NCBI GenBank assembly: GCA_001603455.1
Contig: LUZA01000015.1
Coordinates: forward strand, 1 to 62,581
DNA: 62,581 bases
Reading direction: 5' to 3'
DNA from: Bacteroidales bacterium Bact_09
GTDB lineage: Bacteria; Bacteroidota; Bacteroidia; Bacteroidales; UBA932
Notes under the pieces: generated by a model
Databases searched by the model: none
What the model was told of the DNA's origin: nothing
Seen by the model: the letters and a program-made list of their open reading frames with translations, nothing else
Translations under genes and position numbers: made by a program
Shown here: positions 1-7,125 of the stretch, piece after piece
Numbering within the stretch: the first letter of the stretch is position 1
Layout of the letters: each line of letters opens with the position of its first letter

Positions 1-27
1 ATGTTTTTTTCAATCAACGAATATATT

Positions 28-35
28 TACCTTTG
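28..35 (+). promoter_or_regulatory. -7 promoter box for the histidine kinase gene
   Basis: The octamer TACCTTTG fits the Bacteroidetes -7 consensus TAnnTTTG. It ends three bases before the ATG at 39, so the transcript would be nearly leaderless. A -33 TTTG is not clear because the window begins here; only a T-run is seen at 4-10. A TTG at 33 is in frame but lies inside the box, which argues for the ATG at 39 as start. Confidence 0.4.
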
Positions 36-38
36 AAT

Positions 39-1037
39 ATGATACTAAAACCCCGCCGGTATCAGTACTTACTGATCTTTTTGACAGTCTTTCTGCTTCT
101 GTTCCTGGGGGCCATGCGTGTAGATCCCTGGATATCGCTGGTGATGGCATTTCTGGATACATGCTGGATGATTTTGATGATGTTCGGACTGGAGAGATAT
201 CTGGACAAAGTCAATAATAAAGGAATGCCGCGGCTATTGGTCATGTTGACCACGCTGTTGATCATGGTGGTATTTGTGATCACACTCATGGTGACTGAAA
301 ATTTCATACTTCGGACGATGTTAGATGAAGATTTCAAACGGCCCCTTCTGGTATACCCCTTGTTCAAAAATACCATGCTTGCCATGGGTGCATTTCTGGG
401 AGCCACGGGCATAAGATCCCGTAAGATCAGGACGCAGGCAGAAAAACTGATGCAGGAAAAACAGGATATGGAGCTGGCTTTGCTCAAAAGCCGCATGGAT
501 CCGCATTTTGTCTTCAATGCCCTGAATGTCCTGTATTCCCTCAGTTATACGCATAACGAAAAAACGCCCGAAATGATCATGAAGCTGGCAGAAATGTTGC
601 GCTATATAACCGACGAATGCCAGGCAGACAAAGTTCCTGTTGGAGAAGAAGTGAAATATATTGAGAATTATCTGGATTTTCAGCAGATCCGTTTTGGGAA
701 GCCAAGGAATCTGTCGTTTGTACATACCCTGGATGATTCCGGATGCATGATCCCTCCCATGATCCTCCTGCCTTTTGTAGAAAACAGTTTCAAGCACGGG
801 GATATCACCAACGATCCGCAGGGAATGATAGAGATCTTCTTAAAATTGGAAAACAAACATCTCTCTTTTACTGTAAAAAATACCCACGGCACCACAATTC
901 AAGAATCTTCAGAAAGGGACGGGGTGGGAATCACCAATGTGGAAAGGAGACTGACCCTGTATTACCCGGGGAAACACACTCTGGAGATGCGGCCTGAAGG
1001 AAAGGTATATAGGGTTAACCTGAAGATTGAACTATGA
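39..1037 (+). CDS. LytS/YehU-type sensor histidine kinase
   Basis: This is an inner-membrane sensor kinase of the LytS/YehU class (His_kinase domain plus HATPase), 332 aa from the ATG at 39. About four hydrophobic membrane segments occupy residues 8-125 and there is no periplasmic sensor domain. A short coiled linker leads to the phospho-acceptor motif DPHFVFNALN (His about 156). An ATP-binding N-box PFVENSFKHG follows near 247 and a GVGITNVERRL G-box near 300. Its stop overlaps the start of the response regulator by four bases (ATGA), so the two are translationally coupled and should work as a pair. The stimulus is unknown. The minus-strand hydrolase operon converges on this pair, but nothing in the sequence proves it is the target. 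Confidence 0.93.
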   Translation: MILKPRRYQYLLIFLTVFLLLFLGAMRVDPWISLVMAFLDTCWMILMMFGLERYLDKVNNKGMPRLLVMLTTLLIMVVFVITLMVTENFILRTMLDEDFKRPLLVYPLFKNTMLAMGAFLGATGIRSRKIRTQAEKLMQEKQDMELALLKSRMDPHFVFNALNVLYSLSYTHNEKTPEMIMKLAEMLRYITDECQADKVPVGEEVKYIENYLDFQQIRFGKPRNLSFVHTLDDSGCMIPPMILLPFVENSFKHGDITNDPQGMIEIFLKLENKHLSFTVKNTHGTTIQESSERDGVGITNVERRLTLYYPGKHTLEMRPEGKVYRVNLKIEL

Positions 1038-1753
1038 AAGATATCCGTTACCGTGTATTAATCCTGGATGATGAAGCACCAGCCAGAAAGCTTTTGGAAG
1101 AATATATATCGCACATGCCAGACCTGGTCATTGCAGGGAGTTTCAACAATGCCTCACATGCCAGATCTTACCTGAATAAAAACCCTGTTGACATACTGTT
1201 GTGTGACATCCAAATGCCCGGTATCAGCGGCCTTGACCTGGTTCGTAGCCTGAATTCCCCTGTATGTGTGATCTTTACTACGGCACATTCCCGGTTTGCT
1301 GTTGAAGGATTTGAACTTGATGTTGTGGACTACCTGTTAAAACCTATATCCCTTGAGAGGTTTCGCAAAGCCATAGACAAAGCCATAGGGATATGCCGGC
1401 GAAGACAGCCTGATCCTGGGCACATCCTGGTGAGGGCAGATTACAAGGTGCACAGGATAGACCTGAGTGACCTTGTGTATATGGAATCACAACACGAATA
1501 CATTACATATCATACAATCAATGAAAAGATTACCGCTTACGGTTCACTCAAAGCCCTGGAAAAGAACCTTCCGGGCGAACGTTTTGTCCGGATACATAAA
1601 TCCTTCATTATATCCCTGGATAAGATCCGCAGTGCAGACCGTAGTAAGGTCGTTTTACTATATCACGGGCAGATCAGCCTGCCGATTGGCCGTGTTTACC
1701 GGGACCGGCTCAATGTTTTATATACCCATCCGGCTGCGGGAAGGGAATACTGA
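1034..1753 (+). CDS. LytTR-family response regulator
   Basis: DNA-binding response regulator, 239 aa, cytoplasmic. The N-terminal receiver domain (about 5-120) has the acidic pair DD near residues 12-13, the phospho-acceptor Asp58 in LLCDIQMPG, and the conserved Lys in LLKPIS. The C-terminal LytTR domain (about 140-235) is recognised from its motifs YMESQHEYITYHT and RFVRIHKSFIISLDKI, typical of AlgR/AgrA/LytR regulators. It is the cognate partner of the kinase immediately upstream. LytTR proteins bind imperfect direct repeats near promoters; I did not identify such a site here. The gene ends 26 bases from the convergent hydrolase D gene. Confidence 0.93.
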   Translation: MKDIRYRVLILDDEAPARKLLEEYISHMPDLVIAGSFNNASHARSYLNKNPVDILLCDIQMPGISGLDLVRSLNSPVCVIFTTAHSRFAVEGFELDVVDYLLKPISLERFRKAIDKAIGICRRRQPDPGHILVRADYKVHRIDLSDLVYMESQHEYITYHTINEKITAYGSLKALEKNLPGERFVRIHKSFIISLDKIRSADRSKVVLLYHGQISLPIGRVYRDRLNVLYTHPAAGREY

Positions 1754-1779
1754 GTTTTTTCAGGAAGAACAGGTTTGGA

Positions 1780-2919
1780 TTAAAAACGTGTCCAGAAGGC
1801 CATGCGCTTCATGATCAGGTGAATTCCCATGCGAAGGAAATACCATTTCCCGAATTCGTAATGACCACCTTTTCCGTAACGGATGCGAACGGGGGCCCCA
1901 CGTTTCCGGAATTGTTCGTAAGCATATGTGGCGACACGGGTAGGTACGGAAAGATCGTCCGAGGCATGTGAGAATATAATTTTTGTTTTTGGCGTCCATC
2001 CGTCAACCAGGGAATTTTTCCTGAATTTATCCCAAAGTTTTTTAATTTCCTGGTTTCTATCCGCCGTGAAAAAATCCGGGTGCATATATTTATACAGGTC
2101 CTGACCTATCCACTCTGTAAGCTGATCCCTGTAATGTGTCCTGTCCAGCCAACTGTGCATATTCTCCAGTAAAGGTCCCCGGAACACCTTTGAATAGTCC
2201 AGGTTCAGGTCATACCATATATCGTACGCCTTGAAAATCCCGGGAGCTGCAGGATACTGGGCAAAGCCTGTCTTCGCAAATTCTTCAAAAGCGATGTTCA
2301 GATCGTAAATACCGCCTCCGATGATCGCCCTGTCAATAATAATATCTGAAGGATTTTCTTTTTCAATGTGCCGTATTAATGCCAGAGCTCCGGATCCGCC
2401 CATGGAGTAGCCGCCAACGGAAATATGTTTCTGCAAACGGTGACCCAGGATTGCCAGGAAGTATTCCATGGCAGCCCTATGCATGTCGTATGCTACGCGT
2501 CCTGTATTATCAGCCATCAGGAAAGGATACTCCACCGTGTCTTTTGTTACGCCGTTCCCCAGGAGGTCGGGTATGATCACAATATATCCCAGGAAAGCCA
2601 GCGCACCCTCAAAAATGAGTAGTGCATCGCTTCCCGAGCCGAATTTGTCGATATTAGCCGATGGAAGGAAATGCAGCACACCCCTTGGCTTTCTGTTGAT
2701 GGGCCTGATTATGATCCCGGAGGACACAACAGGAGTCCCTTTGGGGTCCACCGTATTGTAGGATATGGCGGTAATGCGTACCCTCATCTTGAAAAGGGCT
2801 TCCAAAACAGGTTTTATGCGGGTAAGGTTCAACGCCGGAAAATCTTTTTTAACTTCCACAAAAACCTCCCTTATGGAAAAATCTCCTTCTTTGAGAATGT
2901 CTAAAAAATAATGGGGCAT
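1780..2919 (-). CDS. Alpha/beta-hydrolase paralogue D, without signal peptide
   Basis: About 379 aa hydrolase with the same fold as the three lipoproteins upstream. It has an N-terminal ISYNTVDPKGTPV segment resembling secretory-lipase-like proteins, a nucleophile elbow GGYSMGGSG (Ser about 172), an acid SHASDDLSVP (about 325) and a His in KGGHYEFGKW. Unlike paralogues A-C it has no signal peptide or lipobox. Its first residues align with the part of paralogue C just after the lipobox (FS..E...DFP.L.LT). The start is the ATG at 2919; a TTG at 2925 would overlap the stop of C. It is the last gene of the operon. Substrate is unknown: esterase, lipase or peptidase activity are all possible. Without a signal it should be cytoplasmic unless exported with a partner. 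Confidence 0.82.
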   Translation of the reverse strand: MPHYFLDILKEGDFSIREVFVEVKKDFPALNLTRIKPVLEALFKMRVRITAISYNTVDPKGTPVVSSGIIIRPINRKPRGVLHFLPSANIDKFGSGSDALLIFEGALAFLGYIVIIPDLLGNGVTKDTVEYPFLMADNTGRVAYDMHRAAMEYFLAILGHRLQKHISVGGYSMGGSGALALIRHIEKENPSDIIIDRAIIGGGIYDLNIAFEEFAKTGFAQYPAAPGIFKAYDIWYDLNLDYSKVFRGPLLENMHSWLDRTHYRDQLTEWIGQDLYKYMHPDFFTADRNQEIKKLWDKFRKNSLVDGWTPKTKIIFSHASDDLSVPTRVATYAYEQFRKRGAPVRIRYGKGGHYEFGKWYFLRMGIHLIMKRMAFWTRF

Positions 2920-2921
2920 GA

Positions 2922-4115
2922 TCAATTAATTGTTAAATACAGGCATGCGCTGATAAAAAAATGTATACCATAGTCATAGTGTCCACCGGTTCCCCGGATC
3001 AGGGACACATGAAACTTTGACTTAAGCATGTTGTACAAAGCCTGCGTTTCTAAAAAAGGAACTGAAAGATCATCTATGGCATGACCCAGGAAGATGTGTG
3101 TATTTGTATTCCAGTCCTTGAAAAATGTATGTGAAGATAATGCATTCTCAATTTTGATGATTTCAGCATTCCTTTCTGGTGTGAAAAAATCGGGGTGCAT
3201 GTAAGTATCCAGATGGGGATCTATGAGTTCCCTCATCTGTTGGGCATTCCTTGTACCATCCAGCCAGTCATCCATGTTTTCCAGCAGGGAACCCGTAAAT
3301 ACTTTTGAATAATCCAGATCCAGATCGTGCCAGTAATCCAGAGATGCTATGAGCAGCGGAGCCAGTGGATATTCTGCATAACGGCGTTCTTTCAAAACCT
3401 GAAAAGTCGATTGCATATCATATACTCCTCCTCCGGCAAAAAGATTTGTCACTTTGACAGGAGATGAAGCCAGACAGTCTATATAACGAAGCAAGGCAAC
3501 GGCGCCGGTGGCACCACCCGAATAACCGACAATATTCATATGGGAGGGCAACCTTTCCTGGGTATAACGTTCAAAATACTCCATTGCCGCCATATGCATG
3601 TCGTAGCATACCCTGCCGGTATTGTCCATGAAAAGAAAAGGCTGCGGGAGGTCAGCGCTGATTCCGCTCCCGATCAGATCAGGAATAATTACCGTAAAGC
3701 CGAGGAATGCGAAAACCCCTTCGGTGATGATCAGCAGGTCACTGCCTCCCTCCAGGCTGGAGAGGGGTGTTGTCGGAGGAACGTGTATCACTCCTCTTGA
3801 AGCCATCCCCAATGGCTGAACAATTATACCCGAGGCAAGCACGGGGTTGCCCTTTGGATTAACCGTATGATATGAGATAGCAGTCACCTTAACCCGCATA
3901 TCCAAGTGGAACAGGTCGGTGACAGATTTCAGCATGGTCAGATCCAGTTCCGGAAAATCCCTTATGGTAAGTTCGATCATTTCATACATGCTGAATTCCT
4001 GTGAACGCAGCACAGATTCCAGATAACCTTCTGGTTGCACGGCAATCTGATCCATTTTGTTACACGAGACAAGTATCAGCAGCAGAAAGGTTGCCATAAA
4101 ACCTTTATGTCTCAT
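2922..4115 (-). CDS. Alpha/beta-hydrolase lipoprotein, paralogue C
   Basis: A 397 aa predicted lipoprotein hydrolase. The signal peptide ends in the lipobox LVSC (Cys18). The catalytic triad candidates are Ser199 in VGYSGGATG, Asp in GHAIDDLSVP and His in GTGGHYDYG. The segment ISYHTVNPKGNPVLASGI is shared with the other three paralogues and resembles the secretory-lipase-like branch of alpha/beta hydrolases. It starts five bases after the fourth micropeptide gene and its stop lies next to the start of paralogue D, so it belongs to the same transcript. C and D are closer to each other than to A and B: both have the DDLSVP and GGHY(D/E)(Y/F)G motifs. Substrate is not predictable from sequence. 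Confidence 0.85.
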   Translation of the reverse strand: MRHKGFMATFLLLILVSCNKMDQIAVQPEGYLESVLRSQEFSMYEMIELTIRDFPELDLTMLKSVTDLFHLDMRVKVTAISYHTVNPKGNPVLASGIIVQPLGMASRGVIHVPPTTPLSSLEGGSDLLIITEGVFAFLGFTVIIPDLIGSGISADLPQPFLFMDNTGRVCYDMHMAAMEYFERYTQERLPSHMNIVGYSGGATGAVALLRYIDCLASSPVKVTNLFAGGGVYDMQSTFQVLKERRYAEYPLAPLLIASLDYWHDLDLDYSKVFTGSLLENMDDWLDGTRNAQQMRELIDPHLDTYMHPDFFTPERNAEIIKIENALSSHTFFKDWNTNTHIFLGHAIDDLSVPFLETQALYNMLKSKFHVSLIRGTGGHYDYGIHFFISACLYLTIN

Positions 4116-4120
4116 ATACG

Positions 4121-4201
4121 TCAGAATGATCCCAGAAAAATGAAAGCCAGCAGGGACATCAAAGATCCCAGAATAATTAGTATTTTTGATATTAGATCCA
4201 T
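4121..4201 (-). CDS. Micropeptide Y2, 26 aa, one membrane helix
   Basis: An open frame of 26 codons plus stop starting at ATG 4201 and ending in TGA. The product begins MDLISKI and ends LLAFIFLGSF; nearly all of it is a single hydrophobic helix with one Lys near the N-terminus. It matches the micropeptide at 4330-4410 at 14 of 26 positions with no gaps, including the shared block LLAFIFLG. It lies 19 bases after the previous micropeptide and five bases before hydrolase C, all on one strand. The paralogy and tight spacing support a real gene; expression is not proven. Confidence 0.72.
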   Translation of the reverse strand: MDLISKILIILGSLMSLLAFIFLGSF

Positions 4202-4220
4202 TTCTGCAATATTTAAACAG

Positions 4221-4313
4221 TTATCTCCATGCCAGGATGATCAGACATATCATCATGATCAGCGGTCCGGCGATACCTGCAATCTTAATGATCAGATTCC
4301 AGTTGATGTTCAT
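4221..4313 (-). CDS. Micropeptide X2, 30 aa, one membrane helix
   Basis: An open frame of 30 codons plus stop from ATG 4313, ending in TAA. The product starts MNINWNLIIKI, continues IAGPLIMMI and ends LAWR: one hydrophobic helix with a C-terminal Arg. It resembles the larger micropeptide at 4430-4567: in an ungapped alignment anchored on the GPL triplet the I, K, I, GPL, I, L and W positions agree. It is preceded by an A/T-rich leader, normal for Bacteroidetes starts. It sits 16 bases after Y1 and 19 bases before Y2. Confidence 0.7.
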   Translation of the reverse strand: MNINWNLIIKIAGIAGPLIMMICLIILAWR

Positions 4314-4329
4314 AGTGAATTATTTTAAT

Positions 4330-4410
4330 TTATAATACGCCTAAAAAGATAAATGCCAGGAGGGTGATAAATAAACCGAGCATAGCGGTTATTTTCAAAA
4401 AATCGTCCAT
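4330..4410 (-). CDS. Micropeptide Y1, 26 aa, one membrane helix
   Basis: An open frame of 26 codons plus stop from ATG 4410, ending in TAA. The product starts MDDFLKI, contains LLAFIFLG and ends VL. It is a paralogue of the equally long micropeptide at 4121-4201 (14 of 26 identical, no gap). The N-terminus is acidic (DD) followed by a Lys and then an unbroken hydrophobic helix, suggesting insertion in the inner membrane. No function is known; size and hydrophobicity recall both small accessory subunits and type I toxin peptides. Confidence 0.72.
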   Translation of the reverse strand: MDDFLKITAMLGLFITLLAFIFLGVL

Positions 4411-4429
4411 AACTGTTGCTTTTAAGTGG

Positions 4430-4567
4430 TTAAAGGATCAGTCCTACAATATAGGAAATCAGTTCAAATCCCCATCCGAGCCATAAGTTGCCTATCAGGC
4501 ACATGAGTGGTCCCAGGATAGCGAACACTTTCCATATCCAGTGAGGGTCAGTTGTTAAGGTAGTCAT
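4430..4567 (-). CDS. Micropeptide X1, 45 aa, one or two membrane segments
   Basis: An open frame of 45 codons plus stop from ATG 4567, eight bases after the stop of hydrolase B. The N-terminus MTTLTTDPHW is polar. It is followed by a hydrophobic stretch with ILGPLMCLIGNLWLGWG and a second short one, ELISYIVGLIL. Tryptophan-rich, no signal cleavage site. Its first helix resembles micropeptide X2 (common GPL and W positions). It is the first of four micropeptides between hydrolase pairs AB and CD. I do not recognise the family. Confidence 0.7.
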   Translation of the reverse strand: MTTLTTDPHWIWKVFAILGPLMCLIGNLWLGWGFELISYIVGLIL

Positions 4568-4575
4568 AATGCTTA

Positions 4576-5850
4576 TTATTTAGCTAATAAATAAAAAACT
4601 GCGGTTGCTATAAATTTAAATCCTGCTTGAAAATGATCTCCGGTAGTACGATCGTAAGAGATGGCACAACCTCTCTTTCTGTATTCATTGTAAAGCAGGT
4701 CGGCACATTCTACCGGGATCAGGTTATCCTGGGCTGAGTGTATCAGATGGATCTCCAGCATCGGCTTGGGAGTCCAGTTGTAAACTATTGAATTAACCTC
4801 AAGAGGCTCTTTTAGTTTCAGGAACTCCCCGTCTAATTGGGGATTGAAAAAATCCTGATGCATATAACGGTGCAGATCGCTTCCCCACCGCTGAATAATG
4901 CTCGAGAGGGTGCGTTCTCCGCTGAACCACCAGGCGTATCCGTCGCCACCTTCTTCAGGATCCGGTGAATTCACCGGGTTTTCCATGCCGTTTGCAAAAA
5001 TTTTGGTATAATCCAAGTCGAGGTTGTAATACTTGTCGAACCCGATGATAACCATAGGGATAGACTGATAATCATTCCGGCCGGTCCTGACATAAGCCCT
5101 GAAAGCTTCTATGCCGTCATAAACACCTCCTCCCGTATAGACCCTGTCCACGGTGATTCCAGTGGGATTTTCCTCGTAATACCAGGCCATTGCCATGGAT
5201 GTACTTCCCCCCAGCGAGTAGCCCATGATGATACTCCTGTTATCAAGCTGGTAATTTTCGGTAATCAGGAGGTATTCTTCTACTGCTTTACGCATATGGT
5301 ATGCTACAACGCCGGCATTATTCACGATCAGGTACGGTCTGGGCCATTCCTCTGTATAGCGTACTCCTAAAAAATCGGGATTTATAGTAATGTAACCCAG
5401 CATGCAGGGGACGCTTTCAAATGAGAATTCCCTGCGTTCCACATAAAGAGAAGGGGCTTCGTCATTGTGCATCAGGGCAATAGGCGGAATCTCCACGACA
5501 CCTCCGGGCTTCAGATCCCGTGGATAAAAGAATGCTCCGGTAGCTGTCACAGGCTCTCCAAAAGGATCGGTCGTCCTGTAAGAAAGAGACACACCCCGGA
5601 TCTGGCGGTGCAGCCCCTTATTAAACAATTTCATCAGCCATTGATGCGTTTCTTCCGAAAATTCAAAATCAAACCCTTTTGCCAGTCCCAGAATGGATTC
5701 CATGGCGAAATTTGCCGTAAAGTCCCATACAGCCAGCTCTTCAATGAAGTACCGGGGAGTAAATTCCTCAATGTCATCATGTGGTGTACAACCCCACCAT
5801 GTAATGACAGACAGGAGGAGGGCAGTTACGTATAGATTCCTTTTATTCAT
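4576..5850 (-). CDS. Alpha/beta-hydrolase lipoprotein, paralogue B
   Basis: A 424 aa predicted lipoprotein. The start is ATG 5850, which overlaps the stop of paralogue A as ATGA and is followed by a signal peptide ending in WWGC (lipobox). An upstream in-frame ATG at 5940 lies inside A and would bury the signal peptide. Catalytic candidates are Ser in MGYSLGGST, Asp in SAQDNLIPV and His in TGDHFQAG. It shares with A the long segments LSYRTTDPFG, GAFFYPRDLKP, YHMRKAVEEYLLITENY and a loop with EEGGDGYAWWF not found in C or D. Predicted surface or periplasmic lipid-anchored hydrolase. Substrate unknown. Confidence 0.87.
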   Translation of the reverse strand: MNKRNLYVTALLLSVITWWGCTPHDDIEEFTPRYFIEELAVWDFTANFAMESILGLAKGFDFEFSEETHQWLMKLFNKGLHRQIRGVSLSYRTTDPFGEPVTATGAFFYPRDLKPGGVVEIPPIALMHNDEAPSLYVERREFSFESVPCMLGYITINPDFLGVRYTEEWPRPYLIVNNAGVVAYHMRKAVEEYLLITENYQLDNRSIIMGYSLGGSTSMAMAWYYEENPTGITVDRVYTGGGVYDGIEAFRAYVRTGRNDYQSIPMVIIGFDKYYNLDLDYTKIFANGMENPVNSPDPEEGGDGYAWWFSGERTLSSIIQRWGSDLHRYMHQDFFNPQLDGEFLKLKEPLEVNSIVYNWTPKPMLEIHLIHSAQDNLIPVECADLLYNEYRKRGCAISYDRTTGDHFQAGFKFIATAVFYLLAK

Positions 5851-7106
5851 CTCATCAGCAGGTAAAGCATGGCGGTCATCATGAACTCGGTTCCTGCCTC
5901 GTAATGGTTCCCGGTAGTACGGATATATTGAATGGCACAACCTTTTTCTTTATAAACCTTGTACAAAAGGTCTGCGCAGTCAACAGGAATCAGGTTGTCT
6001 TCGCTGCTGTGGATCATGCGAATGTTCAGCAGTGGATCGGGGGTCCAGTTGTAAACCAGAGAGTTGATATGCATGCATTCCTGTAATTTGAGGAACTCTC
6101 CGTGCGGTTCCTGATGGAAGAAGTCCTCATGCATATAATTGCGCAGATCACTGCCCCAGCGCCTGTGTATACTTCCCGAGCTGTGGGTGCCGTCAAACCA
6201 ATAGGCATATCCGTCACCTCCTTCTGCGGGGTTGGGTGAATTTACGGAATTTTCCATGCCGTTTGCAAAAATTTTGCTATAGTCCAGATTCAGTTCATAA
6301 AAAGTGTCCATGGCAATGATGACACTCGGAATGGCCAGATAGTCACTTTTTTCGGTGCGGGCATATGCTCTAAAGGCTTCCAAGCCATCATACACGCCGC
6401 CTCCGGTAAATACCTGATCTATCTTAATGCCGGTCTGATTTTCAGTGTAATATTTAGCAATCGACATCGCAGATGCACCCCCCAGGGAATAACCGAATAC
6501 AGAACTCCGGTTCCCCAGCCTGTAATTTTCGGTTATAAGCAGATACTCCTCAACGGCTTTACGCATATGGTATGCGACCAGACCGGAATTGGCATCGTGC
6601 AGGAACGGCCGCGGCATTTCCTGTGTGTAAAGCACTCCCAAAAGATCGGTATTGATGGTAATGTAATTAAGCATACAGGGAAAAGCCTCCTCAAAGAAAC
6701 GTTTTCTGCCAACATATATGGCAGCGCTTGCCCCCCGGTCAAGATGGGCTATAGGCGGGATTTCGACAATGCCCTTGGGCTTAAGGTCGCGGGGATAGAA
6801 AAAGGCGCCGGTCGCAAGCACCGGATTCCCAAAAGGATCAAAAGTCCTGTAAGAAAGGGCGACACCTCGGATTTCCTTATTTAAGTAGCCTTCAATAAAG
6901 CCCAACACTTTGCTGACCATGGGATCTGATTGATCAATTTCCAGTTCTTTCAGCAGGGCGTCCACCGCATCTCTGATGGTAAAATCCCAAACGTTCAGTT
7001 CCTCGACAAAATATTCCGGTACAATATCCCCCACGGCATCGTGCGGGGTGCACCCGGTCCAAAACAATGCTAAGATAAGAGCGGTAAGAGTTGTTAAGCG
7101 TTTCAT
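5847..7106 (-). CDS. Alpha/beta-hydrolase lipoprotein, paralogue A
   Basis: A 419 aa predicted lipoprotein hydrolase with a signal peptide and lipobox WTGC (Cys19). The nucleophile is Ser207 in FGYSLGGAS, with Asp in SSEDNLIPV and His in TGNHYEAG. The N-terminal mature part (about 78-115) has the LSYRTFDPFGNPV and FFYPRDLKP motifs that resemble secretory-lipase-like alpha/beta hydrolases. It follows the M28 peptidase gene by 19 bases and is coupled to paralogue B by a four-base overlap. A and B look like a tandem duplication. Substrate unknown: a lipid ester, acylated peptide or glycan ester are all compatible. Confidence 0.87.
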   Translation of the reverse strand: MKRLTTLTALILALFWTGCTPHDAVGDIVPEYFVEELNVWDFTIRDAVDALLKELEIDQSDPMVSKVLGFIEGYLNKEIRGVALSYRTFDPFGNPVLATGAFFYPRDLKPKGIVEIPPIAHLDRGASAAIYVGRKRFFEEAFPCMLNYITINTDLLGVLYTQEMPRPFLHDANSGLVAYHMRKAVEEYLLITENYRLGNRSSVFGYSLGGASAMSIAKYYTENQTGIKIDQVFTGGGVYDGLEAFRAYARTEKSDYLAIPSVIIAMDTFYELNLDYSKIFANGMENSVNSPNPAEGGDGYAYWFDGTHSSGSIHRRWGSDLRNYMHEDFFHQEPHGEFLKLQECMHINSLVYNWTPDPLLNIRMIHSSEDNLIPVDCADLLYKVYKEKGCAIQYIRTTGNHYEAGTEFMMTAMLYLLMR

Positions 7107-7125
7107 TATTATGAGTTTATAAAAA

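Noticed and set aside
4035-4328. A 97-codon plus-strand frame across the micropeptide region
   Set aside because: It is antisense to four paralogous in-frame minus-strand peptides and overlaps the 5' end of hydrolase C; its product has no recognisable features.
5850-5940. Upstream start for hydrolase B at 5940
   Set aside because: It would put 30 polar residues before a lipoprotein signal peptide; the ATG at 5850 overlaps the stop of A and gives a normal signal.
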